A stretch of 64,000 bases of DNA from Burkholderia humptydooensis (GCF_001513745.1 NZ_CP013382.1:2480001-2544000); one strand, 5' to 3'; positions 9,075 through 19,154 are shown, counted from the stretch's first letter. A program made the numbers and translations. Notes: generated from the letters alone by a model not told the origin.

Positions 9075-10715
9075 TCACAGTTGCGCCGACAGGCGCTTGA
9101 TTTCGCGATTGAGCACGCGCTCGTTGTCCGAGTAGTCGATCGGCACGTCGATCAGATGCACGCCCGGCGACGCGAAGCACTCGCGCACGAGCGGCTCGAG
9201 CGCGTCGGCCGACGCGATCCGGTGCCCGTGCGCGCCGTAGCTCTGCGCATACGCGACGAAATCCGGGTTCGCGAGCGTCATCGCGTAATCGGGGAAGTTC
9301 ATGTTCTCCTGCTTCCAGCGGATCATGCCGAACGCGTCGTCGCGCAGGATCATCACGACGAGATCGAGCTTGAGCCGCACCGCCGTTTCGAGCTCCTGAG
9401 AATTCATCATGAAGCCGCCGTCGCCGCACACGGCGATCACCTTGCGCTGCGGATGCACGATCTTCGTCGCGATCGCCGACGGCAGCCCCGCGCCCATCGA
9501 CGCGAGCGCGTTGTCGAGCAGCAGCGAGTTCGGCTCGTGCGCGCGCCAGTAGCGTGCGAACCAGATCTTGTACATGCCGTTGTCGAGACACACGATGCCA
9601 TCTTCCGGCAGCGACCGGTACAGATCGTTGACGATGCGCACCGGATACATCGGAAAGCGCGGATCGTCCTGCCCCTTCTTCAGGTGCGCCTCGAAGTGCT
9701 CCTTGATCAGCATGAAGCGCGAGAAATCCCAGTGCGGCTGCCGCGTGAGCTTCTCCTTCATCTGCCACACCGCGTTCGCGATGTCGCCGACGACCTCGAT
9801 CTGCGGGAAGTAGACGGGATCGACCTGCGCGCCGAGGAAATTCACGTGGATCACGGTCTTGTCGTCGGCGCGCATGAAGAACGGCGGCTTCTCGATCACG
9901 TCGTGGCCGACGTTGATGATGCAGTCAGCGTGCTCGATCGCGCGGTGAACGAAATCGCCGTCCGACAGCGTCGCGTTGCCGAGCCACAGCGGATGCGTCT
10001 CGTCGATCACGCCCTTGCCCATCTGCGTCGTGAAGAACGGAATGCCCGTCGTGTCGACGAACTCCTTGAGCATCTTGCAGGTGGTCTTGCGATTGCCGCC
10101 CGCGCCGATCATCAGGAGCGGATGGCGCGCCGCCTGGATCGCGTCGATCGCGCGCGCGAGCGCCTTCTCCTCGGCGATCGGCCGGCGGCTGTAGCTCGCC
10201 GGAATCGGCTCGCCGTCGCCCTCCTCATGCGCGATGTCCTCGGGCAATTCGAGATGCGTCGCGCCCGGGCGCTCTTCCTCCGCGCGCCGGAACGCCTCGC
10301 GCACCGCCGACGGAATGTTGCCGATCGACACGATCTGCCGCGTGAGCTTCGTGAGCGGCTGCATCATCCCGACGACGTCGACGATCTGGAAGTGCCCCTG
10401 CTTGCTCGACTTGATCGGCTTTTGCCCGGTGATCATCAGCATCGGCATGCCGCCCAGTTGCGCATACGCGGCCGCGGTGACGAAGTTCGTCGCGCCGGGC
10501 CCGAGCGTCGCGAGACATACGCCCGTCTTGCCGGTCAGCCGCCCGTAGGTGGCCGCCATGAAGCCCGCCGCCTGCTCATGCCGGGTCAACACGAGCTTGA
10601 TCCGGGATCGCCGCAGCGATTCGAGCAGATCGAGGTTTTCCTCGCCGGGAATGCCGAACACATACTGGACGCCTTCCGCCTCCAGCGCCTTCACGAACAG
10701 ATCGGATGCTTTCAT
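9075..10715 (-). CDS. Acetolactate synthase-like ThDP-dependent enzyme
   Basis: A 546-residue large-subunit-type ThDP enzyme. The N-terminal ThDP-pyrimidine domain has the catalytic glutamate E47 in TRHEQAAG. A central FAD/Rossmann-like domain follows, then the C-terminal ThDP/Mg domain with the GDGGFMMN motif. No small regulatory subunit (IlvN type) is adjacent, which favours a catabolic acetolactate synthase or another 2-oxoacid carboligase over branched-chain biosynthesis. Pairing with the downstream aldehyde dehydrogenase suggests a two-step route of unknown substrate. The ~290 bp upstream holds no gene and presumably the promoter. Confidence 0.8.
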   Translation of the reverse strand: MKASDLFVKALEAEGVQYVFGIPGEENLDLLESLRRSRIKLVLTRHEQAAGFMAATYGRLTGKTGVCLATLGPGATNFVTAAAYAQLGGMPMLMITGQKPIKSSKQGHFQIVDVVGMMQPLTKLTRQIVSIGNIPSAVREAFRRAEEERPGATHLELPEDIAHEEGDGEPIPASYSRRPIAEEKALARAIDAIQAARHPLLMIGAGGNRKTTCKMLKEFVDTTGIPFFTTQMGKGVIDETHPLWLGNATLSDGDFVHRAIEHADCIINVGHDVIEKPPFFMRADDKTVIHVNFLGAQVDPVYFPQIEVVGDIANAVWQMKEKLTRQPHWDFSRFMLIKEHFEAHLKKGQDDPRFPMYPVRIVNDLYRSLPEDGIVCLDNGMYKIWFARYWRAHEPNSLLLDNALASMGAGLPSAIATKIVHPQRKVIAVCGDGGFMMNSQELETAVRLKLDLVVMILRDDAFGMIRWKQENMNFPDYAMTLANPDFVAYAQSYGAHGHRIASADALEPLVRECFASPGVHLIDVPIDYSDNERVLNREIKRLSAQL

Positions 10716-11008
10716 GGGGACTCTCGGTTGGTGCCGCGCATCCGGTCTACGGTCCGCGCGGCGTTGAGCGACGCGCGCGCCGGCCTACGGCGCGCGCGAC
10801 CCTTTCCTTCGACAGACAAAAGCAACAGCAAGCCATGCGAAACAGCCGCGGCGATGCACGGCGCGGCCCGCTTCAGCCCAATTCAGCCGGCGCGCGCTCG
10901 ACGGCGCGCCAGTGGCGGGGGCGCTTTCCGATTGTAGGTGATCGACGAAAAAGTCGCTTCGGGCCGCACGGTTTACGAAACGATGACAGACGCGCCAGGC
11001 GCGCGCCG

Positions 11009-12589
11009 CTACCCCTTCGCATGCTCGGCCGCAATCTCCTGCAGATCGAGATCGCGTTCGAGCAGATACAGCATCTCGTCGTGAATCTGCCCGCCGCGAT
11101 GCAGCCGCAGCAGCTCCGCGCGGCCGGCCGCGATCGCCGCGAGCACGACGTCATAGTGCGCTTCACGCTCGCTCTGCGCAAACGCGGGCTCGTTCTGATG
11201 GCGCGCGGTCATGTTCGCGCGGTACGTATATTGCTCGAGCAGCCGCGGGTGGATCACGTTGCCGTCGGCGTCGCGCACGAGCGGCTGGATCGCCGCGAGT
11301 TGCGCGGCCTCGACGCGCGCCCACGTCTGCGGCTCCGTCAGATGATGCGCGGCTCGCCCCGGATCGCGCAGCTTCAGCAGCCGGATCAGCGGCCCGATCG
11401 TCGTGCCCTGCAGCAGCACGGTGACGAGAATCACCGCGAACGCGGCGACGAGGATCAGGTCGCGGCCCGGCATCGCGTCCGGCAGCGACAGCGCGATCGC
11501 GAGCGTCACGACGCCGCGCATCCCGGCCCAGCTCATCACGGCCGCCGCCTTCCAGTCGCCGCGCAAGCCGCGCCCGCGCACACGCGCGACGGGCGCCTTC
11601 AGCAGCTCGACAGCGAACACCCAGACGAAACGCGACGCGACGACGGCGACGAGCACCGCGACCACCGCGGGCGTCATCGTCGCGAACACCTCGCCGAGCC
11701 CGCCGAGCCGCTCGATCACGCCGCGCAGCGACAGCCCGATCAGCACGAACACGAGCGCCTCGAGCAGGAACACGATCACCTGCCAGAACGCGGTGCCGCG
11801 ATTGCGCACCGACGCCGAGAACACCTCGTGCTGATGCCAGCCGAGCATCATCCCGGTCGTCACGGTCGCGATCACGCCGGACACCTCGAACATCTCGCCC
11901 GCGATATAGCTGATCCATGCGGCGAGAACGGCCACCGTGATCACCAGATAGTCGTCTTCGATGAGCTTCAGGAGCCGCACGATCAGCCAGCCGACGACGC
12001 CGCCGACCGCGACGCCGCCGACGCCGAGCTCCGCGAAGCGCACGACGGCGTCGCCCGCGCTGAACGCGCCCGTCAGCGCGGCGGCGACCGCGAAGCGAAA
12101 CAGCACGAGCCCTGCGGCGTCGTTCAGGAGGCTCTCGCCTTCGAGCAGCACCATCAGCCGGCGCGGCAGCGCGACGCGCTCGAGCACGGCCTTCGCGGCG
12201 ACCGCGTCGGGCGGCGACACGATCGCGCCGAGCGCGAAGCACGCGGCCCACGGCAGCCCCGGCGCGACGAGATGCACGGCAACGCCAACGGCGAGCGTCG
12301 TGAAGGCGACCGCGCCGATCGCAAGCATCATGATGCCGCCGACGTTGCGCTTGAATTCCTCCCACACCGAGAAGTACGCGCCGTCCATCAGCAGCGGAGG
12401 CAGGAACACGATCAGCACGAGATCGGGATCGAGATTGACGGGCGGCAGCCCAGGCAGGAACGCGATGCCCGCGCCGCCGACGAGCAGCGCGGCCGCGGGC
12501 GGCAGCTTGAGCCGCTTCGCGAGCAGCTCGAGCGCGACGATCGCGAGAAAGGACAGCAAAACGAGCTTGAATGCCGAGACCGGGGACAT
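11009..12589 (-). CDS. CPA1-family Na+/H+ antiporter
   Basis: A 526-residue membrane protein with about 12 hydrophobic segments and a cytoplasmic C-terminal tail of ~130 residues. The CPA1 ion-binding Asn-Asp pair is N156-D157 in GESLLNDAAG, with another conserved aspartate at D128 (SPPDAV). It should exchange Na+ (or K+) for protons across the inner membrane. ATG 12589 (MSPVSAFKLV) was chosen because residues upstream of it are polar and unlike the family; a start at 12697 is less likely. It appears to be a single-gene unit. Confidence 0.85.
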   Translation of the reverse strand: MSPVSAFKLVLLSFLAIVALELLAKRLKLPPAAALLVGGAGIAFLPGLPPVNLDPDLVLIVFLPPLLMDGAYFSVWEEFKRNVGGIMMLAIGAVAFTTLAVGVAVHLVAPGLPWAACFALGAIVSPPDAVAAKAVLERVALPRRLMVLLEGESLLNDAAGLVLFRFAVAAALTGAFSAGDAVVRFAELGVGGVAVGGVVGWLIVRLLKLIEDDYLVITVAVLAAWISYIAGEMFEVSGVIATVTTGMMLGWHQHEVFSASVRNRGTAFWQVIVFLLEALVFVLIGLSLRGVIERLGGLGEVFATMTPAVVAVLVAVVASRFVWVFAVELLKAPVARVRGRGLRGDWKAAAVMSWAGMRGVVTLAIALSLPDAMPGRDLILVAAFAVILVTVLLQGTTIGPLIRLLKLRDPGRAAHHLTEPQTWARVEAAQLAAIQPLVRDADGNVIHPRLLEQYTYRANMTARHQNEPAFAQSEREAHYDVVLAAIAAGRAELLRLHRGGQIHDEMLYLLERDLDLQEIAAEHAKG

Positions 12590-12751
12590 GACGCGCCTTC
12601 CACGCTGGGATTGAACGGCCGAACCCGAACGAACGGTCGGCCCGGTCGCGCGATTACAGCATGAGCATGCATCCCGCGTCGAGCGCGCGAATGTCAAATC
12701 CGTTCAGGGCGCCGATGTTTGCGCGCGGCGATGCGGCGGCGCGCGAGCGCC

Positions 12752-14038
12752 TCAGTAGGGCAGCGCGCCCACCCACCGTGCGATGCTCGACACCGCGTAG
12801 AGCCCGAGCCCGATCAGCCCGCCGACCAGCGTGCCGTTGATCCGGATGTACTGCAGGTCCTTGCCGATGTTCAACTCGATCTGCCGCGACATCTCGCGCG
12901 CGTCCCAGTTCTTCACGGTGTCGCTGATGTGCCGCGTCAGGAATTCGGCGAACTCGGGCGCCATCTCGCTCGCCGCGCGCTCGACGTGCTCGTTCATCGA
13001 ATCGCGCAGTTGCGGGCTCTGCGCGAGGCGCTCGCCGAGCCAGCCGCCGAGCGCCGTCGCGCGCTGGTGGACGACCGAATCGTCGCGCGCGAGGTCGGCC
13101 TTCAGCCACGCGCGCAACTGGTCCCACAGGTCCTTCATGTAGCGGTTGAACGCGTCGCCGTCGCGCAGATAGCGCTTGATCTCCTCGCCCTTTCCGATGA
13201 ACGCCGGGTCGCCCTTCAGCCGCGCGACGAGGCGCGCGGCCGCGTCGTCGAAGCTGCGCCGCAGCCGGTGCTCCGGGTCCTCGGCGATCTGCGTGAGCAC
13301 CCGCGTGACGACGTTCGAGATCAGCTCCGCGCCGTGCTCGCCGAGCCAGTTCGTCGGCAGCAGCTTCTCCATCTTCGGGAACTGGTATTTGAGCCAGTCG
13401 ACGATGTACGTCGCGATCGACGCGCGATTGTCGGGATCGCGAAGGAATCCGACGATCTGCGCGATTCCGTCGTCGAGGAGCGCCTGGTGGCGGCCGTCCT
13501 TCGTCAGCGTGTCGAGGATCGCGCCCGCCGATTGCGACAGGTCGATCCGGTCGAGCACCGCATGGAACGCGTCCTTCATGAACGACTGGATGCGCACGTC
13601 GTCGGTCATGTCGAGCCCGAACGCGATGAGGCGCGCCGCGTAGCCGCCGAGCACGTCCGCGTTGCGCGGCGTCGCGAGCCACTGCGCGAGCCGGGCGGCC
13701 GGATCGTGCCGCTTGATCAGCGCGACGATCGACGCCGGATCGAGAAACTTCTCGTGCACGAATGCGGCGAGATTGTCGGCGATTTTTTCCTTGTTCTGCG
13801 GAATGATCTCCGTATGCCGCGACACGAACGGGATCGGCACGCGGCGAAACAGCGCGACGACCGCGAACCAGTCGGCGAGCGCGCCCACCATCGACGCCTC
13901 CGCGACCGCCTTGACGCCGTCGATCCAGAAACCGCGCGGCGCGAACAGCGTCGCCGCGAACACGCCGGCCGCGGCGAGCAGCAGCGCGAGCGCGCGCCGC
14001 TTGCTGTTCCGGAGTTCCCGTTCCTTGTCGTCGAGCAT
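12752..14038 (-). CDS. DUF445 family inner-membrane protein (YjiN-like)
   Basis: A 428-residue DUF445 protein. An N-terminal TM (residues ~15-35) precedes the conserved segment VGALADWFAVVALFR. A long helical region then leads to a C-terminal hydrophobic segment (LVGGLIGLGLYAVSSIA). The biochemical function of the family is not known. The ATG at 14038 (MLDDKEREL) is used; a GTG at 14065 would add nine residues. It lies directly after the acetyltransferase gene and is probably co-transcribed with it. Confidence 0.8.
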   Translation of the reverse strand: MLDDKERELRNSKRRALALLLAAAGVFAATLFAPRGFWIDGVKAVAEASMVGALADWFAVVALFRRVPIPFVSRHTEIIPQNKEKIADNLAAFVHEKFLDPASIVALIKRHDPAARLAQWLATPRNADVLGGYAARLIAFGLDMTDDVRIQSFMKDAFHAVLDRIDLSQSAGAILDTLTKDGRHQALLDDGIAQIVGFLRDPDNRASIATYIVDWLKYQFPKMEKLLPTNWLGEHGAELISNVVTRVLTQIAEDPEHRLRRSFDDAAARLVARLKGDPAFIGKGEEIKRYLRDGDAFNRYMKDLWDQLRAWLKADLARDDSVVHQRATALGGWLGERLAQSPQLRDSMNEHVERAASEMAPEFAEFLTRHISDTVKNWDAREMSRQIELNIGKDLQYIRINGTLVGGLIGLGLYAVSSIARWVGALPY

Positions 14039-14066
14039 CGCGATCCGGCCGTATCGATTCCGCACG

Positions 14067-14600
14067 TCAGCCGCGCGGCGGCGCGGACGGCAGGAACCTC
14101 ATCATCAGCAGCTCGTCCGCGTAGCCGTTCGCGCCCTTGAGCGCGCGCGGCTCGACGCCGTACGCGACGAAGCCGTGCCGCTCGTAGAACGCGCGCGCCG
14201 CGCCGTTGCCGTCGATGACGGCAAGCGTCACCTGCTCGACCGTCTGCGCCGCGGCCGCGAGCGCCGCGTCGAGCAGCGCCGCGCCGACGCCGAGCCGCCG
14301 CGCGGCGGGCGCGACGTACACGCCCCACAGGAAGCCCTTGTGGCGCTCCTTCGCGCCGTCCAGCCGCTTGAAGCCGGCCATGCCGGCGATCGCGCCGTCC
14401 ACGTATGCGCCGAACACGATCGAGCTGTCGAGCCGCTGCGCGAACGCGGCGAGGGAACGCTCGGCCTCCGCGTCGTAGGTCGAGCCGAACGCCTCCGGCG
14501 CGTCGCGCAGCGCGGCGAGACGGATCGCGCGGTAGTCGGCCGCGTGCGCGGCGAAGAGCCGCCTGATTTCGACGGACGGGGCGGATGCCGGATGAGTCAT
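14067..14600 (-). CDS. GNAT-family N-acetyltransferase
   Basis: A 177-residue GNAT protein. Motif A, which binds acetyl-CoA, appears as VAPAARRLGVGAALLD. The C-terminal motif includes NGAARAFYERHGF. It transfers an acetyl group to an amine; the substrate is unknown. The start ATG at 14600 (MTHPASAPSVEIRR) matches the usual domain boundary; a longer frame to 14687 would add a 29-residue tail not expected for the family. Confidence 0.8.
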   Translation of the reverse strand: MTHPASAPSVEIRRLFAAHAADYRAIRLAALRDAPEAFGSTYDAEAERSLAAFAQRLDSSIVFGAYVDGAIAGMAGFKRLDGAKERHKGFLWGVYVAPAARRLGVGAALLDAALAAAAQTVEQVTLAVIDGNGAARAFYERHGFVAYGVEPRALKGANGYADELLMMRFLPSAPPRG

Positions 14601-14751
14601 GACGGGCTTCGCGAGCGGGAGAAATGGACTCGTCAGATGGTACACCGGCCGGCGCGCGGCTCGGTTGACCCGCGTCGTCGGCGCCACTTAGAATGCCTTC
14701 GCGCGGTGCACCGGCCTGCCGCGCCGTCGATTCGACGTTTCGTTCCGACAG

Positions 14752-16401
14752 ATGCCCGAAGGAGTCCCCAACGTGCCGGATCGCCCCGCCCGCCGCCGCC
14801 TTGCGCCGCGCCGTCCGCTGCGCATCGTGACGGCCGCCGCGCGCGCGCTCGCCCTGTGCGCGGCGCTCGGGCTCGCCGGCTGCGCGACGCACCCGCCCGC
14901 CACCGCGCTCGACCGCACGGTCTCTCGCGCGCTGCCGCCCGATGCGCCGACCCCGCTCGCCGACGCGCTCGCCGCGCAGGCGCGCGTGCATCCGGGCGAA
15001 TCGGGCTTCGTCGTGCTGCCGCGCGGCGACGAGGCGCTGCAGATGCGGATCGCGGTCGCGCGCGCGGCGGCGAAGACGCTCGACATCCAGTACTACATCG
15101 CCGCCGAGGACACGACGGGCAAGCTGCTGCTCGGCGCCGCGCTGTATGCGGCCGATCGCGGCGTGCGCGTGCGGATGCTCGTCGACGATCTGAACTTCAA
15201 GGACGTCGACAGGCTGATGGCCGCGCTCGATGCGCACGCGAACCTCGAAGTCCGCGTGTTCAACCCGTTCGGCGCCGCGCGCCTCGGGATGTTCGCGCGC
15301 ACCGCGAACGTCTTCACGCGGATCGACAATTTCACGCGCCGGATGCACAACAAGGCGATGATCGCGGACAACCAGATCGCGATCGTCGGCGGGCGCAATC
15401 TCGGCGACGAGTATTTCAACGCGAGCCCGACGCTGCAGTTCCGCGACCTCGACGTGCTCGCGGCCGGCCCCGTCACGCGCGACGTTTCCACGAGCTTCGA
15501 CGCATACTGGTCGAGCGCGCTCACGTATCCGCTGCCGGCGCTGAATCAACGGCGCTACGACGCGAAGGATCTGGATGCGGCGCGCGACGCGCTGCGCGCG
15601 CACTGGCGCGCGAATGCGACGCCGTTCAACGCGAAGCCGCTGAACGCGACGCCGCTCGCCGCGCAGATCGCGCGCAACGAGCTCGGCCTCGTCTGGGCGA
15701 GCGCGGAATTCACGGCCGATTCGCCCGACAAGATCGCCGCGCCCGACGACAGCTACAAGAGCCCGCCGATGCAGCGGCTCTTCGAACTGACGCGCGACGC
15801 GCAGCGCGAATTCCTCGTGCTGTCGCCGTATTTCGTTCCGCACGACGCGGGCGTGAAGGCCCTCGGCCGGCTGACCACGCGCGGCGTGCGCGTCGCGATC
15901 CTGACGAATTCGCTCGCCGCGACGGACGCGGTCGCCGTGCAGGCGGGCTACGCGCCGTATCGCGCGGCGATGCTGAAACACGGCGTCGAGCTGTACGAAT
16001 ACAAGCCGGATCAGGGCCGATCGCGCATCGGCATGCTGGGTTCGCGCTCGCGCGCGAGCCTGCATGCGAAGGCGTACGTGATCGACCGGAAGATTCTCGT
16101 GATCGGCTCGATGAATCTCGACCCGCGTTCCGCGCACCTGAACACGGAGCTCGCGCTCGTGATCCACAGTCCGCAACTCGCGAACGAAGTCGCGAATCTG
16201 TTCGACGAAGTGACGAAGCCGACGATCAGCTACCGCGTGACGCTCGCACCCGATGCGCCGCACGCGCCCGCCTGGCCGCTCGTGTGGACCGAAGTCGCCG
16301 ACGGCCGCGTGCGCACGTACAGCGTCGATCCGAACGCGGGCTTCTATCGGAACCTGCTCGCGGGATTTTGCCTGCTGCTGCCGATCGACGATCAGCTTTG
16401 A
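14752..16401 (+). CDS. Phospholipase D / cardiolipin-synthase-like lipoprotein
   Basis: A 549-residue PLD-superfamily protein with two HKD motifs: MHNKAMIADNQ (first half) and LHAKAYVIDRK (second half), each followed by a conserved G-[GS]-xN-L segment. The N-terminus is Arg-rich then hydrophobic and ends in a lipobox (LAGC), so it is probably a membrane-anchored lipoprotein facing the periplasm. The layout is like the ClsC / YmdC group, which can transfer phosphatidyl groups, but hydrolase activity is equally possible. It is convergent with the HIT gene, 36 nt apart. Confidence 0.8.
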   Translation: MPEGVPNVPDRPARRRLAPRRPLRIVTAAARALALCAALGLAGCATHPPATALDRTVSRALPPDAPTPLADALAAQARVHPGESGFVVLPRGDEALQMRIAVARAAAKTLDIQYYIAAEDTTGKLLLGAALYAADRGVRVRMLVDDLNFKDVDRLMAALDAHANLEVRVFNPFGAARLGMFARTANVFTRIDNFTRRMHNKAMIADNQIAIVGGRNLGDEYFNASPTLQFRDLDVLAAGPVTRDVSTSFDAYWSSALTYPLPALNQRRYDAKDLDAARDALRAHWRANATPFNAKPLNATPLAAQIARNELGLVWASAEFTADSPDKIAAPDDSYKSPPMQRLFELTRDAQREFLVLSPYFVPHDAGVKALGRLTTRGVRVAILTNSLAATDAVAVQAGYAPYRAAMLKHGVELYEYKPDQGRSRIGMLGSRSRASLHAKAYVIDRKILVIGSMNLDPRSAHLNTELALVIHSPQLANEVANLFDEVTKPTISYRVTLAPDAPHAPAWPLVWTEVADGRVRTYSVDPNAGFYRNLLAGFCLLLPIDDQL

Positions 16402-16437
16402 CGCAAGACGCGGCGCGCGATGTCGCCTCCGTCGCGC

Positions 16438-16854
16438 TTACAGCGCCGTGCGAATCCTCACGGCGAGCGCCTCCAGCTCGGCCGCATCGGCCATTTCGCG
16501 CGCGTGCATCTTGAGCGGCTCGTCGGCCCAGCGCGGGATCACGTGGAAATGCACGTGCGGCACCGTCTGGCCCGCCGCCGCGCCGTTGAACTGGCCGATG
16601 AAGAGCCCTTCCGGCTCGAGCGCGCTGCGCAGCGCGAGCGCGACACGCTTCGTCATCTTCATCGCCTCGGCCGCGGCCGCCTCGGACAGCTCGTAGAACG
16701 TCTGCGCCGCCTCTTTCGGCACGACGAGCGCGTGCCCCTTCGATTGCGGCATGATGTCCATGAACGCGAGCGTCGTGTCCGTTTCGCACAAACGGATGCA
16801 CGGCACCTCGCCACGCAGGATCTTCGCAAAAATGTTCGATTGATCGTAGGCCAT
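16438..16854 (-). CDS. HIT-family (HinT-like) nucleotide hydrolase
   Basis: A 138-residue histidine-triad protein. The signature HVHFHVIPR (HxHxHxx) carries the catalytic histidines. HinT proteins hydrolyse adenosine phosphoramidates and related nucleotides in the cytoplasm. The ATG at 16854 is preceded by a good Shine-Dalgarno (GGGAGA), which fixes the start. Nothing in the neighbourhood suggests a special substrate. Confidence 0.88.
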   Translation of the reverse strand: MAYDQSNIFAKILRGEVPCIRLCETDTTLAFMDIMPQSKGHALVVPKEAAQTFYELSEAAAAEAMKMTKRVALALRSALEPEGLFIGQFNGAAAGQTVPHVHFHVIPRWADEPLKMHAREMADAAELEALAVRIRTAL

Positions 16855-17061
16855 CAAAGTCTCCCGGCTCGCGAGCCTGTCTGTCGGATGTCAGTCAACA
16901 CGCGATTCTTACCGGTCGCGCGCGAACGCGCAAGCGATACGGCGCACGATCGCGCCTGCGCGCGAGCATCGGCCGCGTGCGCGTGCGCGGGCGCGATCGG
17001 CGTCGATCCGGGAGCGATTGCGCGAAACGCACGCCGGCGCGTAACGGCCGGCGCGCGCCGG

Positions 17062-18306
17062 TCATTGCGCGCCGCCCCGCAGCATCGAGCGCAACGCGAC
17101 CGACGGGTCCGCGAGACACGCGGGATCGAGCGCGACGTTCGCCGTCATCAAGCGCCGGCACCCGGCGATCTCGCGCCCCGCGTTGACGGCCGCGACCGCC
17201 CGCAGCTCCCGGCGCGCGTTCAGCCCGAACACGCAAAATGCGCGGTCGCGCTCGGGCGAGCCGCGCAACACGAGCGTCTGCCCGCCGTCGAAGAGCCCGA
17301 GCGTCTGCAGGTTGCAGTCGTACTGATCGGACCACAGCCACGGCCATTGCGCGTAGGCCTCGTCGCCGCCGAGCATGTTCGCCGCGGCGACGGCCGGCTG
17401 ATTCTCGGCGATCTGCCATGACTCGATCCGCAAATGCCGGCCGACGAGCGGGTTGAAATGCCGCGTGACCTCGCCCGCCGCGAAGATTGCCGCATCGGCG
17501 GTGCGGCACCGCTCGTCGACGCGGATGCCGTCGTCGACATGAAGGCCCGCCGCCTGCGCGAGCTCGACGTTCGGCACGATGCCGATGCCGGCCACGACGA
17601 CGTCGGCCGCGATCCCGCCCGCGCTCGTTTCGACGACGGCCATGCCGTTCGCGCCGCGGCGGATGCGCTCCGGCAGCGCGCCGAGCCGCACGTCGACGCC
17701 GTGCCGCGCATGCAGCGCGAGCGCGAACGCGCCGACGGCCTCGGGCATTGCGCGCTGAAGCAGCCGTGGTGCGGGCTCGACAATCGTCGCGCGGCAGCCG
17801 AGCCGCACCGCCGACGCGGCGACCTCGAGCCCGATGAAGCCGCCGCCCAGCACCGCGACGCGCTTGCCCGGCGCGAGCGCCGCGCGCAGCGCGCGGGCGT
17901 CGGCGACCGTGCGCACGTAGTGGACGGCCACGCCGGCGTCGACCGGTCCGGCGAAGCGCCGCACGCGCGAACCGGTCGCGATCAACAGCCGCGCGTAGCC
18001 GAGGCTCGCGCCGTCGCTCAGGCGCACCCGCTGCGCGCGGCGCTCGATCGCCTCGACGCGCACGCCGAGCCGCAGCGCGATGTCGCGCTCGCGATACCAC
18101 GCGGCGTCGCGCACGAACGCGCGGCGCTCGCCTTCGTCGCCGCCGACGAGCGCGTCCTTCGACAACGCGGGCCGGTCGTACGGCAGCTCGGGCTCCGCGC
18201 CGATCATCACGATGCGCGCGGCAGGATCGCGCTCGCGCAGCGTCTCGGCCGCGCGGCGCGCCGCGTGCCCGCCGCCCGCGATCAGATACGGATCATTCGT
18301 CGACAT
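17062..18306 (-). CDS. andAa: Anthranilate dioxygenase ferredoxin reductase (AndAa-like)
   Basis: A 414-residue FAD/NAD(P)H reductase of the Rieske-oxygenase type. The N-terminal FAD site is LIAGGGHAARRAAETL, where the usual Gly-x-Gly is slightly degenerate. The NAD(P)H site is VAVLGGGFIGLEVAA. The C-terminal reductase domain holds the ISP-type dimerisation fold. It passes electrons from NAD(P)H to the adjacent Rieske ferredoxin. It is the last gene of the four-gene andAcAdAbAa order known from B. cepacia DBO1, and overlaps andAb by 14 nt. Confidence 0.85.
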   Translation of the reverse strand: MSTNDPYLIAGGGHAARRAAETLRERDPAARIVMIGAEPELPYDRPALSKDALVGGDEGERRAFVRDAAWYRERDIALRLGVRVEAIERRAQRVRLSDGASLGYARLLIATGSRVRRFAGPVDAGVAVHYVRTVADARALRAALAPGKRVAVLGGGFIGLEVAASAVRLGCRATIVEPAPRLLQRAMPEAVGAFALALHARHGVDVRLGALPERIRRGANGMAVVETSAGGIAADVVVAGIGIVPNVELAQAAGLHVDDGIRVDERCRTADAAIFAAGEVTRHFNPLVGRHLRIESWQIAENQPAVAAANMLGGDEAYAQWPWLWSDQYDCNLQTLGLFDGGQTLVLRGSPERDRAFCVFGLNARRELRAVAAVNAGREIAGCRRLMTANVALDPACLADPSVALRSMLRGGAQ

Positions 18307-18622
18307 GGATCTCGACCCGACCGTCGACGATGCGAACCGGATACACGCGCACGGGCTCCGTCACCGGCGCGCATTTCGGCGCGCCGGTGCGGATGTCGAA
18401 GAGCCCCTGATGCAGCGGACACTCGACGCAGCCGTTCTCGGCGAATCCTTCGGACAGCCGTGCGTGTCCGTGCGTGCACAGGTCATGCAGCGCGAACACG
18501 TCGTCGCCCAACCGGAACACCGCGATCGGCCTGCTGCCGACGACGCGCGCGGCCGGCTCGCCCTCGGAGAATTCGTCGAGTGCGCCGAGCGGATGCCATG
18601 CGGCGACGGTTTCCTGGCTCAT
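18293..18622 (-). CDS. andAb: Rieske-type ferredoxin of anthranilate dioxygenase (AndAb-like)
   Basis: A 109-residue soluble Rieske ferredoxin. The [2Fe-2S] ligands are in CTHGHA (C49, H51) and CPLHQG (C68, H71). It shuttles electrons from the AndAa reductase to the oxygenase. ATG 18622 (MSQETVAAW) was chosen because the Rieske fold begins just after it. It lies 20 nt after andAd and overlaps andAa, consistent with one operon. Confidence 0.87.
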   Translation of the reverse strand: MSQETVAAWHPLGALDEFSEGEPAARVVGSRPIAVFRLGDDVFALHDLCTHGHARLSEGFAENGCVECPLHQGLFDIRTGAPKCAPVTEPVRVYPVRIVDGRVEIHVDE

Positions 18623-18642
18623 GCTTCGAACTCCTTGTCGAA

Positions 18643-19140
18643 TCAGATCGGCGTCGCGAGCAGCGTCTGCACGCGCGACGTGTCGTAAATCACGCGCTTC
18701 TTCCTGTAGCGCAACCCTGCGGCCGTGCGCACGACCGTGTCGTAATACTTGCCCGCCTGGTAGACGTTCGATTCGCCGTCGCTGCGCGTCTGCACGACGA
18801 CGTAGCTGCTCTCGGTCTCGATCTCGCCGTCCTGGCCGCCGACGATCGCGAGCCCGGACGTCAGGTGCCGGTACGTGTGCGCCTCGTAGATGTTCGCGTG
18901 GCGCAGCGACACGACGCGATCGCGCAGCATTCGCCGGTTCGTGCAGTGGACGATGCCGATCGGCAGCCCCAGGTCCGCGTTTTCCTTCGGGACGATCTCG
19001 TACAGGCAGTCTTCGGTGAAGAGCTCCGGCCAGCGCTCGAGGCGGTCGTTGTCGAGATGGCCGATGTAGCGGTCCTGCAGCAGGTGCAGCTCGTACCACG
19101 TGCGAATGTCGTCGGTGATGTCGTCGGTGATGCCGGTCAT
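18643..19140 (-). CDS. andAd: Anthranilate dioxygenase small (beta) subunit (AndAd-like)
   Basis: A 165-residue ring-hydroxylating dioxygenase beta subunit with the usual NTF2-like cone fold. Typical segments are the early WYELHLLQDRYIGHLDNDR and the central RMLRDRVVSLRHANIYE. It is a structural partner of AndAc and carries no metal site of its own. ATG 19140 lies 14 nt after the andAc stop. Confidence 0.88.
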   Translation of the reverse strand: MTGITDDITDDIRTWYELHLLQDRYIGHLDNDRLERWPELFTEDCLYEIVPKENADLGLPIGIVHCTNRRMLRDRVVSLRHANIYEAHTYRHLTSGLAIVGGQDGEIETESSYVVVQTRSDGESNVYQAGKYYDTVVRTAAGLRYRKKRVIYDTSRVQTLLATPI

Positions 19141-19154
19141 GTTCGCCTCCCGCT

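Noticed and set aside
13717-16263. Long open frame on the minus strand opposite the PLD-type gene
   Set aside because: Runs antisense through the PLD gene and out of frame through the acetyltransferase and DUF445 genes; composition is low-complexity Arg/Ala.
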